22,372 bases of DNA from CAZHBD01 sp964530555 (GCA_964530555.1 CAZHBD010000009.1:1-22372); one strand, 5' to 3'. Counted from the stretch's first letter, positions 6,566 to 13,643 are shown. A program made the numbers and translations. Notes: generated by a model not told the origin, from the sequence alone.

Positions 6566-7303
6566 ATGGAAATAATTAAAACACTAAACTTTAAGATTGC
6601 TGCAAACATAAATGGCGACAAAAATGCTCCTCGGGTGGCAATATTAATGCCCGGCAGACTCGATACCAAAGATTATGCAAACTTTGTAAGTCACTTAAAC
6701 TTTTTTGCTAACCACGGGTACTACGCAATTGCTATTGATCCGCCTGGTACATGGGATAGTCCAGGAGACCTAAGTAATTACACTACAACGACGTACTTGC
6801 AAGCGGTAAACGAACTTATAGAATTTTTAGGCAATCGTCCAACATTATTGCTAGGACACAGCCGGGGTGGTGCGACAGCAATGCTTGCATCTAGTAACCC
6901 TGCCGTCAGTGGTTTAGTAGTGGTAAACGCAGCATATGGCAAGCCATCTGTACCAAACCCAGATAAAGTTATGAATGGCGTGCTCAAGGAGAGTCGGGAC
7001 ATTCCACCAGGTAACACACGAACCAAAGAGCAAATCCTTTTTGACCTACCACTTACATACTTCGAGGATGGAGCAAAACACGATCCCTTAGGAGCATTAA
7101 AACGTTTTACTAAACCAAAACTCATTGTGCATGCCACAAAAGATGAGTTCGTAACACTTGAGCGTGTCAAAGAAATATATGATTCATTAACTGAGCCTAA
7201 AATGTTTTTAGAGATCGATTGTACCCACGATTACCGACTCTACCCGGATGTTATTACTAAAGTTGAAAAAGCATTAAGCGAATTCGTTAAACAACTGGCA
7301 TGA
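6566..7303 (+). CDS. Alpha/beta hydrolase
   Basis: This 245-aa alpha/beta-hydrolase-fold enzyme has no signal peptide, so it is cytoplasmic. The nucleophile elbow is GHSRGG (Ser), the acid is the Asp of HATKDEFV, and the base is the His of DCTHDYRLYP, so the catalytic triad is complete. The oxyanion-region segment LMPGRLDTKDY precedes a typical IAIDPPGTWDSP loop. The substrate cannot be predicted. It follows the dehydrogenase pair by two bases and overlaps the PhzF-like gene (ATGA), so it acts in the same unit, possibly releasing or cleaving an ester that the dehydrogenases handle. Confidence 0.88.
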   Translation: MEIIKTLNFKIAANINGDKNAPRVAILMPGRLDTKDYANFVSHLNFFANHGYYAIAIDPPGTWDSPGDLSNYTTTTYLQAVNELIEFLGNRPTLLLGHSRGGATAMLASSNPAVSGLVVVNAAYGKPSVPNPDKVMNGVLKESRDIPPGNTRTKEQILFDLPLTYFEDGAKHDPLGALKRFTKPKLIVHATKDEFVTLERVKEIYDSLTEPKMFLEIDCTHDYRLYPDVITKVEKALSEFVKQLA

Positions 7304-7989
7304 GTAGAGTTACTGTAAATATCGTCCATGTTTTTACGGATAAAAATGGTAGTTATGGCAGCCCAGCCGGAATTGTCATTGATGAAGACCGTAAACTTTC
7401 AGTTGAACGACGCCAAGAAATCACCCGCCAACTAGGTTTTAGTGAAACAGTATTTATCAATAATTTAGATACCTGTGACGTAAGCATCTTCGCTTTACAA
7501 AATGAAATACCGTTTGCCGGTGCTCCGCTAGTAGGTACGGCGTGGTATCTAGGCAAAATTAAAAGCGCTCCAATCTCGAGTATCATCTGCCAAGGTAATA
7601 CTATTCAGGTGCTCCATGAAGATGATCTTACTTGGATAGTCACCGAAAACGCAGATACGCTACCGAAATGGAATCTAAAAGAGCTACCGACTCAAGACGA
7701 TGTAGATAGCTTATCTCCTGAAGACAATTTAGTTCAGGAACATACTGTCGCATGGGCTTGGGTAGATAGGGGTCGTAAAATTGGGAAGATACGAGCCAGG
7801 ACATTTGCACCCGACTGGGAAATTGTCGAGGAAGAGGCGAACGGGTCTGGTTCAATGCTTCTGGCAAAACAATTAGGACAAAGCCTACTGATTAAACATG
7901 GTGAAGGTTCGTATATTCGGGCAAGTGCAGGGCAAACTGGTATTGCTGTGGGCGGTCGGGTCATTGAAGCTACAGGACAAACCATTTAG
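7300..7989 (+). CDS. PhzF-family (diaminopimelate epimerase fold) protein
   Basis: PhzF proteins are isomerases with a duplicated diaminopimelate-epimerase fold. This 229-aa protein shows VFTDKNGSYGSPAGIV, LGFSETVFI (the catalytic-Glu site of PhzF), NEIPFAGAPLVGTA and EANGSGSMLLA. The His of the usual FAGHP is Ala, and the Asp of the usual EDAATGSA is Glu. At about 230 aa it is shorter than typical 260-300-aa members. Activity may therefore differ from classical PhzF. It is the last gene of the four-gene unit. Its TAG stop directly abuts the conserved boundary repeat. Confidence 0.82.
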   Translation: MSRVTVNIVHVFTDKNGSYGSPAGIVIDEDRKLSVERRQEITRQLGFSETVFINNLDTCDVSIFALQNEIPFAGAPLVGTAWYLGKIKSAPISSIICQGNTIQVLHEDDLTWIVTENADTLPKWNLKELPTQDDVDSLSPEDNLVQEHTVAWAWVDRGRKIGKIRARTFAPDWEIVEEEANGSGSMLLAKQLGQSLLIKHGEGSYIRASAGQTGIAVGGRVIEATGQTI

Positions 7990-8065
7990 TAGTGTCTCAT
8001 CTGTCGCACTTAACAGCGTAAAAGTCCGTGACCTGTATGCGGAGCCAATAGTATATGTGTGACAG
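7988..8065 (+). repeat. Cassette-boundary repeat copy R1 (long form)
   Basis: Bases 7988-8047 (AGTAGTGTCTCAT...GCGGAGCCA) match 12332-12389 at about 56 of 60 positions. The core GTCCGTGACC...GCGGAGCCA is 8024-8047. The bases from 8040 on repeat the tRNA-Asn 3' end and its downstream flank (17 identical, then 84% over 62). CTGTCGCAC (8001-8009) can pair with GTGTGACAG (8057-8065), nine pairs with one G-T, which encloses the core. Confidence 0.8.
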
Positions 8066-8066
8066 G

Positions 8067-8101
8067 AAGTCCAGGATGCATTCACGCTACTTGGACTTTT
8101 G
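8067..8101 (+). terminator. Terminator after R1, copy of the tRNA-Asn terminator
   Basis: AAGTCCAGG (8067-8075) pairs with CTTGGACTT (8090-8098), followed by TTTTG. It is homologous to 4649-4684. Confidence 0.75.
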
Positions 8102-8111
8102 TTATTTAGAA

Positions 8112-8117
8112 TATAAT
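8112..8117 (+). promoter_or_regulatory. -10 element TATAAT for the SET-domain gene
   Basis: A perfect TATAAT ends 7 bases before the ATG at 8125. The longer in-frame ATG at 8116 lies inside this hexamer and so is unlikely to be the start. Confidence 0.55.
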
Positions 8118-8124
8118 GAAACCT

Positions 8125-8454
8125 ATGTGCACTATAAATCAGTTTCAACCTTTGCATAAGTCACTGACGGTAGCGAAATCTAAGATTCACGGACTTGGTA
8201 TCATTGCAAAGGAAGACATTGATGAACAAACCGATCTTGGAATCTCACATGTTAAAAGTGCGGGCTATAAGGATGACCTTATTCGCACACCACTTGGTGG
8301 TTTTCTGAATCACTCTGATAACCCTAACGCACAATACGAGATTGAAGGTTACAATTTTCGCTTAGTCACAAGCAGGCCAATTAAGAAGGGCGAAGAAATT
8401 ACAGTGAGCTATCGCGGCTACTACGAAGATGAAGTATTGGATAGTTTTGATTAG
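8125..8454 (+). CDS. Minimal SET-domain protein (predicted lysine methyltransferase)
   Basis: This 109-aa protein consists almost only of a SET domain. SKIHGLGIIAKEDI is the N-terminal strand with the GxG-type cofactor contact. FLNHSDNPNAQYE is the NHSxxPN motif that binds S-adenosylmethionine. GEEITVSYRGYY carries the catalytic Tyr region of the GEELxxxY motif. SET proteins transfer methyl groups to lysine side chains; bacterial members act on ribosomal or DNA-associated proteins, or on host histones in pathogens. The target here is unknown. A usual post-SET zinc site is absent. The TAG stop (8452-8454) is formed with the first bases of boundary repeat R2. It stands alone between two boundary elements and looks like a one-gene cassette. 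Confidence 0.85.
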   Translation: MCTINQFQPLHKSLTVAKSKIHGLGIIAKEDIDEQTDLGISHVKSAGYKDDLIRTPLGGFLNHSDNPNAQYEIEGYNFRLVTSRPIKKGEEITVSYRGYYEDEVLDSFD

Positions 8455-8477
8455 TCCGTGACCTGTATGCGGAGCCA
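8454..8477 (+). repeat. Cassette-boundary repeat core, copy R2
   Basis: This 24-base core is identical to 8024-8047. It begins at the last base of the SET gene stop codon and is followed at once by the large hairpin at 8477-8541. Confidence 0.8.
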
Positions 8478-8541
8478 AACCAAGCAGGTAAATAGACCGA
8501 CCGGTTCCCATGACCGATCCCTCTCATTTACTCCTTGGTTT
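8477..8541. repeat. Multi-stem hairpin element, copy 1 of 2
   Basis: Outer arms AAACCAAG/CTTGGTTT, then GGTAAAT/ATTTACT. An inner hairpin, CGGTT-CCCAT-GACCG, forms the tip. The 64 bases from 8478 differ at only 3 positions from 14568-14631, and one change (8500, C to T in the other copy) lengthens the inner stem there. The structure could work on either strand, since the flanking genes converge here. Confidence 0.75.
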
Positions 8542-8592
8542 GACCATAAGACTTAAGCTACCGAAAAGTGGTACAAACCGAATGCGAGCAGT

Positions 8593-8886
8593 TTACACCT
8601 GCACAAAATTTTCTGGGTTCATGCTAGCTTTTCCAGACTGAATATATTGCATAAATGCACTCGCTTCAGCACTCTGCCAATCACTTGACATCATGCATGC
8701 CTGCGCGTCTTCTAAACTTTTCCATTCAATAATCTGCACTAGCTTCTGCCCGTCAGAACTTTTGAGTAGTTTTTTAGATATAAAGCCAGGTTGTTTATCA
8801 AAAATGTGCATTGTTGCCTGAGCGAGTGCGATGAGTTGCTCCATATTGTTTGAGTCGGTTTTCATCTCTACGATTGCAGTTATCAT
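8593..8886 (-). CDS. Antibiotic biosynthesis monooxygenase (ABM) domain protein
   Basis: The 97-aa length and pattern (MITAIVEMKTDSNNMEQ..., QPGFISKKLLKSSDGQKLVQIIEWKSLEDAQAC...SSDWQS) match the ABM/dimeric ferredoxin-like alpha-beta barrel family. Small members include heme- or quinol-acting monooxygenases, but many are uncharacterised. It is the last gene of a three-gene operon on this strand: the DUF1801 gene ends one base before its ATG (TAG-c-ATG). The AraC-type gene at the head of the operon probably controls it. Confidence 0.8.
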   Translation of the reverse strand: MITAIVEMKTDSNNMEQLIALAQATMHIFDKQPGFISKKLLKSSDGQKLVQIIEWKSLEDAQACMMSSDWQSAEASAFMQYIQSGKASMNPENFVQV

Positions 8887-8887
8887 G

Positions 8888-9253
8888 CTATTTCACTCCT
8901 AATATTATTGCTTGCTCTACATATTCGTGCAGTGCGTTTTTATTGAAATCTGCAGAGGTAATCCGCATTGTACGAGTTTTTTTGCCATCACCTTCCAGCA
9001 GCCCATGACTATCTTTAATCTGTGCCCCCTCGAAAAATATGAGAGACAGCTTGTTCTTGCCGACTACTGTTTGAATGAGATTTTTACCTATTGAATAGAC
9101 CAAGCAGTCTTTCCATTTAATGCTTTCGTCCAACTCACCAGACACAGTGAGGACTTCGTCCCGCACTGCAAGGAAAAGTTTTTGTATGCTGGGATCTAGT
9201 GACTCAATATAGTCATTCACTACTTGGTTTTTTGACTTCTTGTAGCTCATCAA
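8888..9253 (-). CDS. DUF1801 (YdhG-like) protein
   Basis: This is a 121-aa protein of the DUF1801 family. It shows an N-terminal helix (VVNDYIESLDPSIQKLFLAVRDEVL), the family SIKWKDCLVYSIGKNLIQTVVGKNKLSLIFFEGAQI core and a C-terminal helix ending EYVEQAIILGVK. Its function is not established. Two consecutive ATG codons (9253 and 9250) lie inside the end of the AraC-type gene, a 41-base overlap, so translation is coupled to the regulator. It is one base upstream of the ABM gene. Confidence 0.8.
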   Translation of the reverse strand: MMSYKKSKNQVVNDYIESLDPSIQKLFLAVRDEVLTVSGELDESIKWKDCLVYSIGKNLIQTVVGKNKLSLIFFEGAQIKDSHGLLEGDGKKTRTMRITSADFNKNALHEYVEQAIILGVK

Positions 9254-9959
9254 AGCGCTCCTTTACTTCTAACTTGTTAATGATACCGTGAAAATCGGGC
9301 ATATACTTGTACGATATGGTCAATAGCTGCTCAGGTAGGCCTTCAAAGCTTGCAAAAATATCTGTAGGACTAGCGCCAAAAAGTCGCTTAAATTTCCTTC
9401 CAAAATGTGGTTGGTCGTAGTATTTCTGTTGGTCGATAGAGTTAGTCAGCGTGACACTTTTCGTTCCATAATCACAAGCTGTTGATAAAAAGTCATGCAT
9501 ACTGATAAGTGTTTCTAGCTGCGTCGAATTTATTCCGGTGGTATCTTTTACTTTTCTACGTTGAGTGCGCTCCGAAACATCGATAAAACTGTCTATACTT
9601 TGCAAATGCCCAGCTAAAAATTGATCTGTATTTTGTGCGTAATTAACTAGCTTCTTAGAACCAATATTGCACGCTTCATAGTCTCGCAAATTTGATTGTT
9701 TATCACTAAATAGTCCCAAGAACATACTAAGAGGCATACGTGTCCCGAAGAGAACAGTGCCTGTTTTGTAAACAATACTCTCGGTTCTACTACTTGGTCT
9801 ACGCATAATTGCTAAATTCGTAGAATTACTAAGATCTAATAGCAGGTCATCGTAAGGTACGGGTATCCAAAGAACCCGTGATGTTTGCGCGAATTCACAC
9901 CTCCAGTGGATTACGCCGTTCCATTTGCTCGATTCAATAAATGTAAAACTAAACTTCAT
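9213..9959 (-). CDS. AraC-family transcriptional regulator
   Basis: This 248-aa regulator has a C-terminal AraC-type double helix-turn-helix. The segments SERTQRRKVKDTTGINSTQL and YYDQPHFGRKFKRLFGASPTDIF are the two helix-turn-helix signatures in their normal order. The N-terminal ~120 residues (IPVPYDDLLLDLS..., TGTVLFGTRMPL) resemble the beta-rich sensing domain of this family; the ligand is unknown. I chose ATG 9959 because TATACT (9971-9966) ends exactly 6 bases before it. The ATG at 9974 would fall in front of the -10. It heads an operon with the DUF1801 and ABM genes, which are its most likely targets. Self-regulation is also likely. Confidence 0.85.
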   Translation of the reverse strand: MKFSFTFIESSKWNGVIHWRCEFAQTSRVLWIPVPYDDLLLDLSNSTNLAIMRRPSSRTESIVYKTGTVLFGTRMPLSMFLGLFSDKQSNLRDYEACNIGSKKLVNYAQNTDQFLAGHLQSIDSFIDVSERTQRRKVKDTTGINSTQLETLISMHDFLSTACDYGTKSVTLTNSIDQQKYYDQPHFGRKFKRLFGASPTDIFASFEGLPEQLLTISYKYMPDFHGIINKLEVKERFDELQEVKKPSSE

Positions 9960-9965
9960 AGTTAA

Positions 9966-9971
9966 AGTATA
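9966..9971 (-). promoter_or_regulatory. -10 element TATACT for the AraC operon
   Basis: TATACT, then TTAACT, then the ATG at 9959. No strong -35 is visible, which would suit a regulated promoter. Confidence 0.5.
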
Positions 9972-9994
9972 CATATCTTACGGTATGCACTCGG

Positions 9995-10138
9995 GTGAGG
10001 GCGTACGAACATGAAGAAGACTTAAAGAATTTGCGTCAGAAAGTGGATGTGAAGAAAACAAAGTCCCGTGCGTCAAGACAGAAGAATGACAACCAGTGGC
10101 GTATCAACGGGAAAGATGATGAAGATGTTCTCTTGTGA
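9995..10138 (+). other. Open frame of 47 charged residues, possible gene remnant
   Basis: A frame starting with GTG reads VRAYEHEEDLKNLRQKVDVK and ends NGKDDEDVLL. It is very rich in Lys, Arg, Asp and Glu, and its end overlaps the spacing before the -10 of the aldehyde dehydrogenase gene. I recognise no family and see no ribosome site. It may be the tail of a lost gene or just chance coding potential. Confidence 0.25.
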
Positions 10139-10140
10139 GC

Positions 10141-10146
10141 TATACT
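10141..10146 (+). promoter_or_regulatory. -10 element TATACT for the aldehyde dehydrogenase gene
   Basis: TATACT, then GTAGCT, then ATG 10153. The spacing of 6 supports ATG 10153 over the in-frame GTG at 10135, which lies upstream of the -10. Confidence 0.55.
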
Positions 10147-10152
10147 GTAGCT

Positions 10153-11544
10153 ATGAACATAACAGCGACAAATCCAGCCAAAGACTATGCCACACTTGGG
10201 GAAGTGGAATCCTCAACTCCAAAAGAGATTGAAGCTAAAGTTACTGCAGCGCACAAGGCTAAGCGAACATGGAAAGAACTTGGTGTAGAGGGTCGGATAA
10301 AGCTAATCCGGCCAATTCGGGATGAATTTGAACGCCGGACTGATGAGATTGCTACGCTAATTAGTACGGAGACCGGTAAAGCCATTACGGAAGCAAAATC
10401 CGAGGTAGATCGATACATCCATAATGATATTGATTGGTTCTTGGACCATGCGGTAGAAGCATTGTCTGACCAAACAACCCTAAAGGATGACGAATCAATT
10501 CACCGGATTGTGTATGAACCGTATGGTGTAGCAGTCGCAATTGCACCATGGAATTATCCATTCGGTATGGCAGCATGGGGCATCTTCCCGAACCTACTGG
10601 CTGGCAACTGCGTCATATTTAAAACATCTGAAGAGTGTATCTTAATAGGCAAGCTGATCGAAGAGATTATGGCAAATCATGAACTTCCTGAAGGTGTTTT
10701 CTCGGTAGTACACGGTGCTGGTGATGTTGGCGAACAACTTTCGAAGAGTGATATTAATTTGCTGTGGTTCACAGGTAGTACTCGAACTGGTAAAAAGCTG
10801 TTCCAAACTGCTGGTGAACGGTTCTACCGTGCCATTATGGAACTTGGCGGTTCAAGCCCTTGCGTAGTTTTTGACGACGTAGACATTCCGCGTGCTGCGT
10901 CAGTTATTTATGGCGGTAGATTCCAACACTGTGGACAAGTATGCACTTCCCTCAAACGCCTTATAGTGCATGAATCAGTCGTAAGTGAACTTACGGAAGA
11001 ACTCAGTAAAATACTACTTAGCAAAAAGGTTGGTGATCCTCTTGACCCAGAGACCGATCATGGCAGTTTAGTAGCTAAACGACAAGTCGAGCTGCTAGAA
11101 AGTCAGGTACAAGATGCTTTGGACAAGGGCGCAAAGATAATCGCTCAAGCCAAGGTACCTAAAGAGCTAAAAGGTGCTTATTATCCTCCGACATTACTCA
11201 CCAATATCACGCAAGAAATGCGAGTATGGCACGAGGAAGTTTTCGGCCCAGTGCTACCTATCGTCTCATTTAATGATGAAGCCGAAGGAGTGCGTATGGC
11301 CAATGACACTGTTTACGGGCTAGGTGCTCGAATTATGTCAGAAGATGAAGAACGGGCTGAGCGTGTGGCATCACAAATTGATGCTGGTTCGATTCAGCTT
11401 AACTACGAACAGCGTTTTATGCCTGCCGATCCATTCGGTGGCTACAAAGACTCAGGCATGGGACGCGAACGCGGCATAGAGGGTTTACGCGAATTAAGTC
11501 AGATTAAAGTAATTCAGAAGTCTAATAGTCAAACAGCAGCTTAG
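10153..11544 (+). CDS. NAD(P)-dependent aldehyde dehydrogenase, succinate-semialdehyde dehydrogenase-like
   Basis: This 463-aa protein has all aldehyde dehydrogenase motifs in order: IAPWNYPFGMA (cofactor site), FTGSTRTGKKL, ELGGSSPCVVF (general-base Glu), GQVCTSLKR (nucleophile Cys), EEVFGPVLPIVSF and a final PFGGYKDSGMGRERG. The N-terminal TNPAKDYATLGEV and the overall pattern fit the succinate-semialdehyde dehydrogenase-like branch (GabD/Sad type), which oxidises semialdehydes to acids. The exact substrate is uncertain. The gene is alone on its strand and its 3' end overlaps the convergent 245-aa gene by four bases. No GABA transaminase or other partner is nearby, so it looks like single-gene accessory cargo. 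Confidence 0.93.
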   Translation: MNITATNPAKDYATLGEVESSTPKEIEAKVTAAHKAKRTWKELGVEGRIKLIRPIRDEFERRTDEIATLISTETGKAITEAKSEVDRYIHNDIDWFLDHAVEALSDQTTLKDDESIHRIVYEPYGVAVAIAPWNYPFGMAAWGIFPNLLAGNCVIFKTSEECILIGKLIEEIMANHELPEGVFSVVHGAGDVGEQLSKSDINLLWFTGSTRTGKKLFQTAGERFYRAIMELGGSSPCVVFDDVDIPRAASVIYGGRFQHCGQVCTSLKRLIVHESVVSELTEELSKILLSKKVGDPLDPETDHGSLVAKRQVELLESQVQDALDKGAKIIAQAKVPKELKGAYYPPTLLTNITQEMRVWHEEVFGPVLPIVSFNDEAEGVRMANDTVYGLGARIMSEDEERAERVASQIDAGSIQLNYEQRFMPADPFGGYKDSGMGRERGIEGLRELSQIKVIQKSNSQTAA

Positions 11545-12278
11545 AAAAATAGGCTGGTCATATCGGGCTCTTGGGCTCGCAATGACTGCAACACGGCCGG
11601 ATGCTGCGCAGCAACTTCCGGGGATATTGCTAGAAAACCACATAGCTGTACCTTATCTTCAAGTGAGTTATAAACAGCGTGTGGATCACCGAATCTTGCT
11701 CCATACGCCCCTTCACGGCTACCAGACCTGAAATAACCTGTGGTTAGAGTCGTGGTCGGCTTCGAAGCTCCAGGGTTGCCTGGACGGCTTAGTCGGTAGG
11801 GCGGTTGACCTAGTTGGCCAATCTTTCGCAACTTGGTCGGATCCGCCAGCTCAAACCCTATGAGGTCAAGCGAGCCTGCGTACATGTATGGAGAATCATG
11901 ATCGCCATCCACTTGGTATGTAGCGATAGTTAAGTGTGCCTCACTATCTGCGGCAGACTTAGAGCGTGGGACGACCTTCGGGGCACGAGGGAAACGGCCA
12001 GTATTAATATCTGCCAGTCTATAGGCGCTCTCGTCTCCTGTTCCGTCTTCAGGAGCAAAGGCAATTACAAAGAGTATGCCGACTGTCTCACCTAGATAAG
12101 TTACAGCCGTAGTACTTCGAGCTGAGTTTGGCTTATCGGGAGTTAATTCGAGCTTAGGAACCGAGTCAGCATCGACAAATTCGATCTCACCATCGCTTTG
12201 TGATGAATACCTTTCTAAAGCATAGTGAATCGGGTCTTCGAATGCTACTAACGGAACGCCTGCGACTTCTTTAACCAT
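11541..12278 (-). CDS. Uncharacterised 245-residue cytoplasmic protein
   Basis: I do not recognise this family. The protein has no signal peptide or membrane segment. Notable parts are an N-terminal EVAGVPLVAFEDPIHYALERY, an ITLF-like core (TYLGETVGILFVIAF), a GRFPRAPKVVPRS basic stretch, a Gly/Arg-rich region (SGSREGAYGARFGDPHAVYNS) and LCGFLAISPE near the end. The start is firm: TTGATC (12315-12310), a 17-base spacer and TATAAT (12292-12287), with the ATG 8 bases further. The 3' end overlaps that of the aldehyde dehydrogenase gene by four bases. Confidence 0.7.
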   Translation of the reverse strand: MVKEVAGVPLVAFEDPIHYALERYSSQSDGEIEFVDADSVPKLELTPDKPNSARSTTAVTYLGETVGILFVIAFAPEDGTGDESAYRLADINTGRFPRAPKVVPRSKSAADSEAHLTIATYQVDGDHDSPYMYAGSLDLIGFELADPTKLRKIGQLGQPPYRLSRPGNPGASKPTTTLTTGYFRSGSREGAYGARFGDPHAVYNSLEDKVQLCGFLAISPEVAAQHPAVLQSLRAQEPDMTSLFF

Positions 12279-12286
12279 ATTTGAAT

Positions 12287-12315
12287 ATTATACCACCTAT
12301 TCTATATTCGATCAA
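12287..12315 (-). promoter_or_regulatory. Promoter of the 245-residue protein gene
   Basis: TTGATC, 17-base spacer, TATAAT. This is one of the best sigma-70-like promoters in the window. The ATG is 8 bases after the -10. Confidence 0.7.
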
Positions 12316-12331
12316 GCTTACGTTAACTCGC

Positions 12332-12423
12332 AGTAGTGTCTCATTTGTCGCAATTAACAGCGTAAAAGTCCGTGACCTGTATCGGAGCCGATCAAATGAC
12401 GTCAGAAATCAGGCCGAGACACT
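12332..12423 (+). repeat. Cassette-boundary repeat copy R3 (long form)
   Basis: Bases 12332-12389 match R1 (7988-8047) closely, with one base missing in the core (GTATCGGAGCC). ATTTGTCG (12343-12350) can pair with CGATCAAAT (12389-12397, one bulge), and AGTGTCTC (12335-12342) is the exact reverse complement of GAGACACT (12416-12423). The core is therefore enclosed by nested arms. A T run follows at 12426. Confidence 0.75.
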
Positions 12424-12444
12424 TCTTTTTGTTATAGTAAGTTT

Positions 12445-12522
12445 ATGAAAAGAGTCATCCTCGACATTAGTCATAATAGAAAAGAGGATTCGTTCTTATT
12501 TAGAAAGGTAGCTAAAGAGTAA
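12445..12522 (+). CDS. Leaderless 25-codon ORF in front of purC
   Basis: The frame begins MKRVILDISHNRKED and ends RKVAKE. TATAGT (12433-12438) ends exactly 6 bases before its ATG, the same spacing as for the larger genes. Its stop is 2 bases before the purC ATG. It could deliver ribosomes to purC by re-initiation, act as a leader peptide, or simply be the fused front end of the cassette. No run of regulatory codons is visible. Confidence 0.45.
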   Translation: MKRVILDISHNRKEDSFLFRKVAKE

Positions 12523-12524
12523 AC

Positions 12525-13508
12525 ATGGCAGTAGCATTGCGTGAGACCAATTTTGAACTACCTGGCCAAGTTGGTGAACCTTATCACGGCAAGGTCGCAG
12601 ACACTTATACGATTGAGTATGATGGGGGCGAATTACTGGCAATTGTTCGTACAGACAGAATATCTGCATTTGACGTAGTTCTACCTGAACCGATTCCTTT
12701 CAAGGGCCAGGTCTTAAATCAAATGTCTTCTGAGCTACTTGCTTCTACACGTACCGTTGCTCCTAATTGGCTAATTGGGTCTCCGGACCCAAATGTTAGT
12801 ATCGGACACAAAGCCAATCCTTTTAAGATTGAGATGATTGCACGAGGCTTCTTACTAGGAACTTCTTGGAGAGACTACAAGGAAGGGATGAGAGAACTCT
12901 GCGGGAACCAATTGCCAGACGGCATGACCGAATTCCAAGCCTTTGACACTCCGCTACTCACACCGACAACTAAGGCAGGCGCAGGGCATGACGAAAACAT
13001 TACTCCAAGTCAGATTGTGAGTGAAGGATTAGCAACTTCAGAAGAATATGACGAGATGACTCATTTGGCACTTAGCTTGTTTGCGGAAGGCCAAGCCCGA
13101 GCAAGCGAAAGAGGCCTGCTGCTTGCGGATACAAAGTATGAATTTGGACGATTAGCTACAGTACGGATTGTAGTAATTGACGAAGTACATACACCTGACT
13201 CATCACGTTACTTTCCGCTAGGTGAGTACAATTCTTACTTATCAGGTGAGACTACAAAGCGTCCCGAGCAACTCTCAAAAGAATTCGTACGTGAATGGCT
13301 CGTGAGCCAAGGTTTCAGTGGCGAAGCTGGACAGCAACCACCGCACATGCCCGAAGGGTTTAAGGAACAGATAACTAATCGGTACGTTGACTTGTATCAG
13401 CGAATGTTAGGTCATGAATTTGAAGCAGCATCTGCGCCTAGCGAAGCTGCTCAGCTCGACAGAGTTTATCAGAACATAGTCGATAGCTTAGGTAGACTAG
13501 TACGATGA
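12525..13508 (+). CDS. purC: Phosphoribosylaminoimidazole-succinocarboxamide (SAICAR) synthase
   Basis: PurC joins CAIR and aspartate using ATP to form SAICAR in de novo purine synthesis. The 327-aa protein is the longer PurC type seen in yeast Ade1 and many bacteria. Motifs present: GKVADTYTI (phosphate loop), VRTDRISAFDVVLPEPIPFKG, IARGFLLGTSWRDY, TPTTKAGAGHDENI, RGLLLADTKYEFG and VIDEVHTPDSSRYFP. No other purine gene is in the window, and small CPR genomes generally lack the pathway, so an orphan purC is notable. It follows the 25-codon ORF by two bases; AAAGAG upstream may serve as a weak ribosome site. Boundary repeats lie on both sides. Confidence 0.95.
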   Translation: MAVALRETNFELPGQVGEPYHGKVADTYTIEYDGGELLAIVRTDRISAFDVVLPEPIPFKGQVLNQMSSELLASTRTVAPNWLIGSPDPNVSIGHKANPFKIEMIARGFLLGTSWRDYKEGMRELCGNQLPDGMTEFQAFDTPLLTPTTKAGAGHDENITPSQIVSEGLATSEEYDEMTHLALSLFAEGQARASERGLLLADTKYEFGRLATVRIVVIDEVHTPDSSRYFPLGEYNSYLSGETTKRPEQLSKEFVREWLVSQGFSGEAGQQPPHMPEGFKEQITNRYVDLYQRMLGHEFEAASAPSEAAQLDRVYQNIVDSLGRLVR

Positions 13509-13544
13509 TTGAAAGCAAGACAACATAGACCTGACTCAAACTAC

Positions 13545-13643
13545 ATGGTTATGCTCCTATGAAAAAGGCTCTTTGTCATGGGTGACCTATTTGTCTCAAT
13601 TTCATCAGTATATTCCGTGATCTGTGTGCGGAGTTATAACCAT
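13545..13643 (+). repeat. Cassette-boundary repeat copy R4 (degenerate), enclosed in an inverted repeat
   Basis: The core TTCCGTGATCTGTGTGCGGAG (13613-13633) is a diverged form of the R1/R2 core. ATGGTTATGCTCC (13545-13557) faces GGAGTTATAACCAT (13630-13643): ATGGTTAT pairs perfectly and the rest pairs with one bulge. The element would fold into one long hairpin with the core at its 3' side. Confidence 0.6.

Noticed and set aside
7988..8047. R1 as a functional second tRNA
   Set aside because: Only the 3' end resembles tRNA-Asn; the T loop is altered (TCCGTGA), there is no acceptor 5' strand and no anticodon arm.
9213..9253. The 41-base overlap of the AraC and DUF1801 genes as a sign of a wrong frame
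   Set aside because: Both proteins show their family signatures up to the overlap, and the overlap only covers a tail and two tandem ATG codons.
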